A DNA stretch of 64,000 nt from assembly GCF_037126465.1 (NCBI RefSeq), contig NW_026999346.1:1864565-1928564 (forward strand), read 5' to 3'. Made by a program: the position numbers and the translations under genes. Positions within the stretch are counted from its first letter, which is position 1. Each line of letters starts with the position of its first letter. Positions 57,180 to 64,000 of the stretch are shown in pieces. The notes beneath the pieces were generated by a model, which was given only the letters and a program-made list of their open reading frames with translations, did not search any database and was not told the origin of the DNA. The stretch is from Ornithodoros turicata. Its lineage: Eukaryota > Arthropoda > Arachnida > Ixodida > Argasidae.

Positions 57180-57402
57180 TATAAAAGGCAACACAGTATG
57201 GGAAAAAGGTCCGTTTCAGGTCCGTAAAATGTAGTTCAGAACGTTATAAGGACGTTTTGAGGATATCCTGGGATGTGACTTTGGCAGTTTACAGGTAGTC
57301 CCACAGACGTCCTAGGGATGATAAAGGATATCCGAAGGACGTTTCTATTGTCCAGAGCTGAACGTTCTGGGGACGTCCACAGGTCATTGTTGGTTTACTG
57401 GG
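57180..57402 (+). repeat. Right terminal inverted repeat and subterminal repeats of the CMC element
   Basis: Contains GGTCCGT, GGACGTTTTGAGG, AGACGTCCTAGGG, GGACGTTTC, GGGGACGTCCAC and ends TTGGTTTACTGGG. Motifs resemble the left subterminal set (GACGTC core), and the last 12 bp are the inverted copy of the left end with one change. Confidence 0.88.
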
Positions 57403-60400
57403 TCATTACCGTGAACACCCTATCAAGATATTGTGGAAATGTGGCATTTGTTTGATCAAGACCCTGTATGCATCAACAAGCATGTCGTCGCACCATACCA
57501 AATGTAAGAAGCGGAGTATCGCTCGTGCGTCCCAGGTCGGCGAAGCTCAATCTCAGCATTCACCAGTTGACACAGGATCCGAAGGCACGTCTGGTCAGGC
57601 AGCTGAAGATACGTCTGGTGCTCCCCAGATCGGTATTCAACCCTCAAGCGAGGCATTACTCCAGCGACAAGCTCTACATGGTACCCCCGAATTGGCAGTT
57701 GTCTCTTGGGCTGGGGTGCCCGATGGTGGTGGTGCGGAGCTTGGTGTGCCTGACCCTCCGGCTGGGCATGGCGGTGATCATGTTTCTCACACCGGCGGTG
57801 CAGGGGAAATTCCCTCTTCACTGGCTCATATGAGTGATATGGGCGAATGCCCTGCCGTCTCACAAGAAATATCGTTCATAGCCAGCTTGCTGGCTGATGA
57901 GGGTGTCTCTCCTCCGGTCGGAACGACTTTGGAGGCGCTTGCGTTGGTCAACGACCCCTCTGAGGAGGTGGCTGTTGCGAGCTCCCTCGAGGGCTTTGCC
58001 CTCTCTCCTAATGAACAACACTCGTCCAACCTTCGAGCCTTACACGATGACGTGTTACTCCCCTGTAGCAGATCACGGCCGGGTCCGGGCGGGGGACCGG
58101 GTTCGCCCGGTGCCTTGCATCCTCCCTTGGGCGCGCCTCCTCCAGAGGTAGTGTCATTCGGTCGCTGGGCCGACGCCGAACTCCACCTTTTGGCCCGGAC
58201 GGAGGTCCGTATTGGAGACCACCCCTTCATTAATATGAAGATACATGAGGTCTACCCTACTCGAACTCTCCAAAGCATCAGAATGATGCGACACGCTCGC
58301 AGGTATAAGGAGATACTACGGGAGGTCCTTGCAGAAAGGACCGTGCCGTCGGTTCCTGTTCCAGACCTTGAGGCGGGATCTCAAACAGTCCAAGAAGCGC
58401 TTCATAGTGGCCTCGACAACTCCGACTTGGTCGTCAGCTTGGTGAGCAGAATGAAGGCTGGCCCGGTTCAAATGAGAGATATTGAAGAAATATACCAAGT
58501 GTATCATGTGTGTCCCCACCAGAGGAAGGGTTCGTCTGCTCGGAAGCCTCCAGTTAAGGTTCCTCGTAACAAGCAAGAACGAAGACATTTCCGATATAAG
58601 GAGCATCAGCGACTCTACCGCAAGGGACCTAAAGTCTTGTGTCATGAGCTGATGGCTGGATCTGAAGGCGCTGCAGTTGATTTTGCCTCTCTTCATAACG
58701 AATACGACGTCATCATGTCAAGTGCTTCTTCAAGACGAGTTTCCGTGCCCCCACTGCCAGGGCGGCTCTGTGTCCCTATGAAACCTGTCTCCATCGACGA
58801 AGTCCAGCACTGTGTAGCGGTGTCCAATCTTCACTCGGCCCCAGGCCCAGATGGCGTGACTGTTGGCATGCTCAAGGAAATTGCTCCTGAAGTCCTTTGC
58901 TGCATTTATAACAGCTTTTTGCTTTATAATGCCACCCCACCCGAGCTCAAGAGATCCAAGACTGTCTTTGTCCCTAAGAAGTCAAGCCCGACAGGACCCT
59001 CCGATTATAGGCCCATCATGGTCTCTCCTGTGCTGCTGCGTGTCTACACAAGGATTTTGCTCTCTAGATTCAGCTCTTCGGGGACATTCCACGATTATGA
59101 GAACGGTTTCCAAGCCAACCACAGTACCGGGTCCAATCTGCTCCTACTCCAGGGTGTGATGCGCTACGCAAAAAGGCAGCATAAGCCTCTGTATGCAGCC
59201 AGCCTCGATTTGAAGAAGGCATTTGACTCAGTCAGCCACCATGCCATATTTGAGGCGGTTAAGGGCCGTTCTCTTCCTGAGCCATATTGTGACACTTTAC
59301 GAGAGCTCTATGGAGGCTGAACGACAGTGTTTCACCTGCGCGGAGCCACCGACGATAGGCAGGTCCCAGTCAGGAGGGGGATGAAGCAGGGCGACCCCTT
59401 GTCGCCCTTTCTTTTCAACTGCGTCCTTGACCCCTCCTGCATGAGTTAAACGAAACCGGATTGGGCTTTCACTTGGACGGCACCACGGCGGCCGCCATGG
59501 CCTTTGCTGATGATATCCTCTTGATATCGGACAACCATGAAGCCCTCCAGGAGTTAATCAGCATTACCGAAGGATATCTGGACAACGTGCAGCTACAAAT
59601 AAACCCACTAAAGACGCAGTATTTCGGGTGGGTCTGGTCGAGTGAACGGGGCTGGTTTAGCTATAACATCGATCCCATTAAAGTGGCTGGACATACAGTT
59701 TTGCCCGTCCAGCGAGAAGTCTCTGTAAGATACCTGGGTTTGCGACTCCATGTGCGCAGCGGGCCTTCGATGGCCGACGAGAAGGCTGACGTAACGGTTG
59801 ATGTGATCAAGAAGGCGGCCCTCAAGCCCTTCCAACGCCTTCGCTGCTTCAAGGAGTCAGTCATTCAGCGGCGACTATACACGCTAGCAAATTCGCTTGG
59901 CATTATAGGGCATGCGGAGAAGATGGACAAGACCCACATGCGACAGATCAAGGACATGCTCCATCTTCCTGGGTCCTTTCCTACATCCCACATCTGGATG
60001 CCCGCAAAGAAAGGAGGCTTGGGTGCCTTGCAGTTGGCCTTCGTGGCGACCCAAGCCCAGATCAAGTCCTTGGCTCGGCTCCAGAGGATGGGAAATCCAT
60101 TCGTCGACGCCGTCTTTAATACAGACCTGAATCATCACATGGAAACCTTCTGCCAGTACATTGGTATCCCCACCGGCATTACACCCCCGGGTGACCTGAA
60201 TGGGATGCTCAACACAGCCCACATGCGCTGGTTCGCACAGGCCAAGGATAAATATAAAAATAAGTCATCCTTTGCCCATGAAAGTGATCCTCTGGCAAAT
60301 AGGTGGCTATATGCAGATTCACGTCTCCTCAAGGATGGAGACCGAATAAAGGCACTACGACTACGAACAGGGATTTACCCTTGTCGAGCGTTGTTTAATA

Positions 60401-60930
60401 AGCACGCTAGCGACCCTCGTGAAAGACTATGTCACCACTGTAAAGAAGCCGATGAGACTCCAGCACACATATTGCAATTTTCCGAGCGCGTGCACGGTCC
60501 GCGAGTCGAGCGACATAATTTCTTGTGCGCCCAAGTTACCCGCCTTGTGCAAAAATACAACCCCGAAGCGGTAGTCACTCAGGAAGCTATCTACACTGCT
60601 CAAGGAGCCAGGCTTAAGCCAGATATTGTGATACAGAGCGGCGATAGGGTCCACATTGTCGACTTAGCCGTAGCCTGGGATAATAGTGTAGCTACGCTCA
60701 AGAGAAAGGTCCAAGAGAAGGCTAGTACATATGAACTCTTCCGAGAGTGCTTCCCTAGCAAAGACGTTGTAATCGCGGGTATGGCGTTTGGACCTCGCGG
60801 ACTCACTTGCCCATCTACGCATAGATTATGCAATGAGCTGGGTTTCTCAAAGTCAGACATAGCATGCCTAGCGTCCAGAGCCTTAACTGGCAGTTTGTTT
60901 TGTCTTAGTCGTTTTATTAGGATGGTCTAG

Positions 60931-61158
60931 TGCCCCTACCGTTCGTTTTATTGTATTTTACTATTTCTCTCGCGGTCGTCCTAGTGTTATTTTGCGGGAC
61001 AGTACGGTTTTATTGTGTTTTAATAAGTTTTTATTTTGACCTGGGCTCCTAAGACCGGTGTCTGGGTGCCACGAACCGTGCGGTGCTACTTGCGCTCGTA
61101 CGGCACGCAGTACCGTGCTTGGTCCAGTTTTTACCCCACAAGGGGACACCTCCGTTTT
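60931..61158 (+). other. 3' UTR of R2-like copy 6
   Basis: About 230 bp: TGGGCTCCTAAGACCGGTGTC block, a CCCCACAAGGGG hairpin, and the terminus CCGTTTTTAGCCAAAT. Very close to copy 2's 3' UTR, supporting a shared subfamily. Confidence 0.75.
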
Positions 61159-61276
61159 TAGCCAAATAAACGCCATTCTAGTCATTCGACGCTTTTCTCC
61201 CACATTATAGGATCGTGCACTGAGGCACAAACTCACAAAGTATGGGGTAACGGCAGGGGAAAATACTGTGTTCTCT
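61159..61276 (+). repeat. 28S-like target unit (one copy, type 1)
   Basis: TAGCCAAATAAACGCCATTC at 61159, CATTATAGGATCGTGCACTG, GGGGTAACGGCAGGGG, ending TACTGTGTTCTCT before the G-run (61277) of copy 7. Confidence 0.88.
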
Positions 61277-61468
61277 GGGGGGTGGATGCCAAGGTTCCCC
61301 CAGTGATTGAATTGATTGTGTTTGCCAGTGGCGTTGTGTTGCTCGAAAGTTCTTTTGCTGCTTTCTCTAGTGCTTACCTTGGCATTCCTGCGGTCCCACG
61401 CCCTCGTCGTACACCGTGGGCGGGGGGCAGGTTTTTCTGGCTCCCTGCTAAGAGGTCCGCGAAAGGGG
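61277..61468 (+). ncRNA. Degenerate HDV-like ribozyme region of R2-like copy 7
   Basis: Opens with GGGGGGTGG and has the extra junction stem ATGCCAAGG (61286-61294)/CCTTGGCAT (61377-61385). P2-like GCGGUCC and GGUCCGC can pair with one mismatch. The P3/L3 part (CCCACGCCCTCGTCG) is altered and could form a competing CCCACG/CGTGGG hairpin. Probably a decayed or divergent ribozyme. Confidence 0.5.
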
Positions 61469-61608
61469 TTTTACCTCGCGTGTGTGGGAATTGTTTGCTC
61501 TCTTTGTCTTGCAGGGCTAGGTATATCGCCAAGACTCTCACCACATACCCACCTTATCCACTATTTTTAACCCTTGTTCCGACACCCTATTATCCTGAAG
61601 GATCGTGA

Positions 61609-63496
61609 GTGGTATTGTATCCCCCGGCTGACATAATATGCTCAGAATGTCATTTTCCTTCCACGTCTAGAACTGCTTTTCAGCAACATTATGCAGAGAC
61701 GCATGGAATCCAGTTGATTTGGAAATGTTCGATTTGTCAAATCAAAGAGTTCGAATTGGTCCGCTCGGTTTCCTCTCATGTTACTAAATGTGCCCGAAGA
61801 CGAGCAACATCCCAACCGCAGGCTGTGGCTGTGTCAGCGCCGAGTACTAGCCCCAGTGTGATGCCCATGTCTGCTCGTCAACACAATTCAACTCAACCTG
61901 GAGGAAGCGCCACTTTTATTTATTTATTTTGGTTATACGTTGAGGGACCACAAGGGTCATTACACAATGGGGGGCACGACATAACTTCGACTTGCTGTTA
62001 TACCAGAAATAATGCACACAGCTAATAATCATGTATCACCCTGAAAAGAATTAAATAACAACAAAAAGATAATTTAAAAAATGTGTGCACATATCTAACA
62101 ACTCTACACATGAATATATACTATATATCTATACATCTATCAATATCTCTATCTATATCTATACACACACGTATACAATGTATACGCACTACATGTTTAT
62201 ACTGCAACCTGTATGCATAACGGCAAAAGGTGGTAGGAAGGAAGACCTCACCGAGTCATTACGCACATACTGGCCAGGAGATGGCTTGTGAGGGCGGCTT
62301 TGAACTTCTGTGGATCGTGAAGCAGGATTATGTTCGAGGAAAGAGCATTCCAAAGTTTGGCTGTGCGAGGAATGAAAGAATGAAGGGAGTAGTTATGGTG
62401 ACAATGGACAAACCCACTGCTGCTACTTCTGACGTGATGCCCATGTCTGCTCCTCCACACAATTCAACTCAACCTGGAGGAAGCGCCATTGCTCCTACTT
62501 CTGATGTCATCGTGTCTTACGGTCGTTGGAGTGAGTCTGAGTTGAGAGCATTGGCGAACATGGAGGTTACTCTGGGAGACCATCCGTTTATGAACCAGGA
62601 ACTGTCCAAAAGGTTCCCAACGAGGTCCTTGATGAGTATCCGGATGCAGCGACATCAACTCCGCCGACTCCGCCGCTGGCCCGATTCGTAACGAGCTACC
62701 AATGACCTTAGATGCGGGCGCTGTGCTCCAAGACTTCAGAGAGGCGGGAATATGCGACACCTCTCTAGCAGGTCGTGTGGCTACTGGGCCAATCTCTATG
62801 AAGGATCCCTCTTACATCTTCTCCCACTTTGGACTCTCAGCGGGGACAAAGCCGTTTCACAGAAAACAGCAGACTCCTTCGAGCGCGCCAATTCCCAAGA
62901 ATAGGGGAGAGAGGAAGCGCGCAAGATTCAACAATCATCAACGTCTGTATCGGCTCGGTCCTCGATCTTGCTACATCAACTGATGTCTGAACAGGAAGAT
63001 GAATCGGTGTCTATTTCCATCAAAGACATTCATGAGTATTATGATCCTCTCATGTCAGCCCCTACGAGGAATTACGGAATTGAATTGCCCTCGGCAACCA
63101 AAACATCCGTCAAAGTGATGCTTTTCCAACCTGAATAGGTAACGTGGGCCCTTAAGGGCATGAACAATAAGGCTGCTCCTGGCCCCGATCGACTCACTTT
63201 GAGTGACATTCGTGCCTTGCCAACGGGGATCCTATGTCACATCGTCAACAACTTTTTCGTCTATAAAAAGATCCCCGATGAGCTAAAACAGTCAAAGACG
63301 GTTTTTATCCCCAAGAAGAACTCGCCCAGGGCGGCGTCGGATGTCAGGCCAATAACGATATCGCCAATGTTGTGCCGACTGTACTCTCGTATGTCGTTGC
63401 GCAGGGTATCAACTACGAATGCCTTTCACCCCTGCAGGGAGGTTTTCAGGAGGACCGAGGTACCAGTACTAATCTGTTGGCCCTCCAGGCCATTAT
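61609..63496 (+). pseudogene. R2-like copy 7 ORF, N-terminal to mid RT, broken
   Basis: The expected start codon is absent (GTG at 61609, preceded by a stop). Zinc finger CSECHFPSTSRTAFQQHYAETH, second finger CSICQIKEFELVRSVSSHVTKC, a Pro/Ser linker, then a 521-bp insertion (61913-62433). The Myb-like motif YGRWSESELRALANMEVTLG resumes at 62518. Frameshifts near 62690 and 62975 and a TAG at 63136. RT begins AAPGPDRLTLSDIRALP, FIPKKNSPRAASDVRPITIS, then RGTSTNLLALQA in a third frame, and ends at 63496 where I-group copy A7 is inserted. Confidence 0.88.
61913..62433 (-). mobile_element. 5'-truncated non-LTR element with a 55-bp target duplication
   Basis: A 521-bp insertion flanked by a 55-bp direct repeat (61858-61912 and 62434-62488, two mismatches). 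On the minus strand it encodes the last residues of an RT-bearing ORF (FIPRTAKLWNALSSNI, FKAALTSHLL; the common C-terminus of CR1/RTE/L2-like proteins), then a 3' UTR with TATA-rich microsatellites, a GACCCTTGTGGTC hairpin and an (AAATA)n-like tail. Not related to the I-group copies. Confidence 0.82.
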
Positions 63497-64000
63497 ATGA
63501 TGATGATAATTGGAGGTTTTTGGCGCAAAAGCGACTGAGACCATAGAGCGCCAAAAACTATGGTTGTAAATGACTCAACTTAGAAGTAAAAGTAAAAATG
63601 ATGGAATTAAGAGAGAGAAGCAAATCTAGACATAGAAGTGGATATAAAAAATTTAGCTAAAAGTTACAAGTTCCTAAGCATTCCTATATCTCTAAAGAAA
63701 CTCAAAATGTTCTCGAAAGGAACAAAAGGCTCATCACCCAGCAGAAGAGTTGGGTGAAGAGGTAAAAAGTACTTGTAGCACTCAGTAAAGTGACGATTTC
63801 GATGAGGTTCGTGTTTTGGACATGATATCAAAATATGTACAATAGAAATGGGCTCGTCACAGAGAGTGCACTGTGGCGGCTCCTCCCCACGAAGTAGAAA
63901 GCCGTGTGATAGGTAAGTGTGTCCAATTCTGAGCCTGTGCCACAGGACATCACAGATGCGGTGTTCCAATGTGTGCGTGTGATGACTGATGTGTGGCTTT
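63497..64000 (-). mobile_element. I-group copy A7, 3' end (continues outside window)
   Basis: Inserted in R2-like copy 7. (ATG)n tail and hairpin (TTGGCGCAAAAGC...GAGCGCCAA) at 63497-63556, then the ORF2 C-terminus from 63664 upward: LRIGHTYLSHGFLLRGEE, knuckle CTLCDEPISIVHILISC, and the final LFRDIGMLRNL-type end. The reading is open to about 63969; the rest lies beyond the window. Confidence 0.88.

Larger units (their letters stand above)
39556..57402 (+). mobile_element. 17.8-kb autonomous CMC (CACTA/EnSpm-like) DNA transposon with two genes
   Basis: Terminal inverted repeats CCCAGCAAACCA (39556) and, on the opposite strand, CCCAGTAAACCA (57402). The target duplication is TC (39554-39555 and 57403-57404). 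Removing the element and one TC restores the R2-like zinc finger in frame, which independently confirms both ends. Contents: left subterminal repeats, about 5.8 kb without recognised genes, an intact transposase (45556-47619), a ten-exon DUF4806-like gene (47848-56883), and right subterminal repeats. Introns hold MITEs and a pogo fragment. The 2-bp duplication fits some CMC lineages. The CCCAG start is not the plant CACTA motif, so family placement rests on the transposase. Confidence 0.9.
38222..60930 (+). pseudogene. R2-like copy 6 ORF, split by two insertions; near-complete
   Basis: Starts at 38222 (MEDHTVIYPPDGL). Removing the I-group insert, the 17.8-kb transposon and one copy of each duplication gives a finger CRICASSLSSRAKFEAHYREH, in frame, then CGICLIKTLYASTSMSSHHTKC. 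Linker, then Myb-like FGRWADAELHLLARTEVRIG. RT: APGPDGVTVGMLK, LDLKKAFDSVSHHAI, KQGDPLSPFLFNCVLDP, catalytic FADDILLIS. Knuckle CHHCKEADETPAHILQFS, whose last Cys has become Ser; endonuclease LKPDIVIQSGDRVHIVDLAVAWD-type core. Lesions after 57 kb: a TGA at 59318-59320 and a 1-nt deletion near 59428. Predicted undamaged length about 1,204 residues. The least damaged R2-like copy. Confidence 0.92.
13634..63496 (+). repeat. Head-to-tail array of eight R2-like retrotransposon copies in a 28S-like repeat
   Basis: Eight R2-like copies (0-7) share one orientation. Where the junction is preserved, each ends in the same sequence (TTTTAGCCAAATAAACGCC). Most are followed by one to three ~120-bp units, then the 5' end (complete or truncated) of the next copy; the copy 1/copy 2 boundary has no unit and that between copies 4 and 5 keeps only a stub. 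Copies: 0, 13634-13898; 1, 14013-14844 plus 26405-26755; 2, 26756-28317; 3, 28561-31939; 4, 32299-33009; 5, 33059-37733; 6, 37960-61158 (split); 7, 61277-63496 (split, continues outside). Two coding subfamilies are visible: one in copies 2, 3 and 6, the other in copies 1 and 5. Confidence 0.88.

Overview
This is a repeat-rich block of eukaryotic, probably arthropod, chromosome. It contains spliced exons, APE-type and R2-type non-LTR retrotransposons, cut-and-paste DNA transposons and a short TTAGG-type telomere-like run, the arthropod telomere motif. A chelicerate such as a tick is plausible, but nothing here proves it. No ordinary host gene, rRNA or tRNA was recognised; nearly every coding stretch belongs to a mobile element and most copies are broken.

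Layout. Positions 1-8.7 kb: two copies of an APE-type, RNase H-bearing (I-group) non-LTR retrotransposon on the minus strand. One is cut by the window edge. The other is complete (2712-8391, 12-bp target site duplication). A 92-bp dead-on-arrival copy follows at 8651. 8.8-11.4 kb: a decayed CR1/L2-like retrotransposon on the plus strand. 11.4-13.5 kb: no gene seen. 13.6-63.5 kb: eight copies of R2-like retrotransposons, all on the plus strand and head to tail. They have zinc fingers, a Myb-like motif, reverse transcriptase (RT), a CCHC knuckle and a restriction-like endonuclease. Most are separated by one to three copies of a ~120-bp unit that resembles the 28S rRNA R2 target site around GGTAGCCAAAT. 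The better-preserved 5' ends fold as HDV-like self-cleaving ribozymes.

The array has been repeatedly invaded. R2-like copy 1 is split by an I-group element (14845-26404). That element is split by a second I-group element (17354-25075), which is itself split by a 2.1-kb non-autonomous DNA transposon (20045-22170). R2-like copy 6 is split by a 5'-truncated I-group copy (38307-39540) and by a 17.8-kb DNA transposon (39556-57402). Removing both insertions and one copy of each target duplication restores the R2-like zinc finger in frame. Copy 7 is split by a small non-LTR element with an unusually long 55-bp duplication, and by another I-group element that runs off the window.

The 17.8-kb DNA transposon is the most intact and least familiar unit. 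It has CCCAG-type terminal inverted repeats, a 2-bp TC duplication, subterminal GACGTC-rich repeats, an intact 687-aa single-exon transposase related to the CACTA/EnSpm (CMC) group, and a second gene 228 bp downstream. I assembled that second gene from ten exons: every phase agrees, giving an open 436-aa reading frame with a DUF4806-like C-terminus. By analogy with plant En/Spm (TnpD plus TnpA), the second protein may bind the subterminal repeats. That role is inference.
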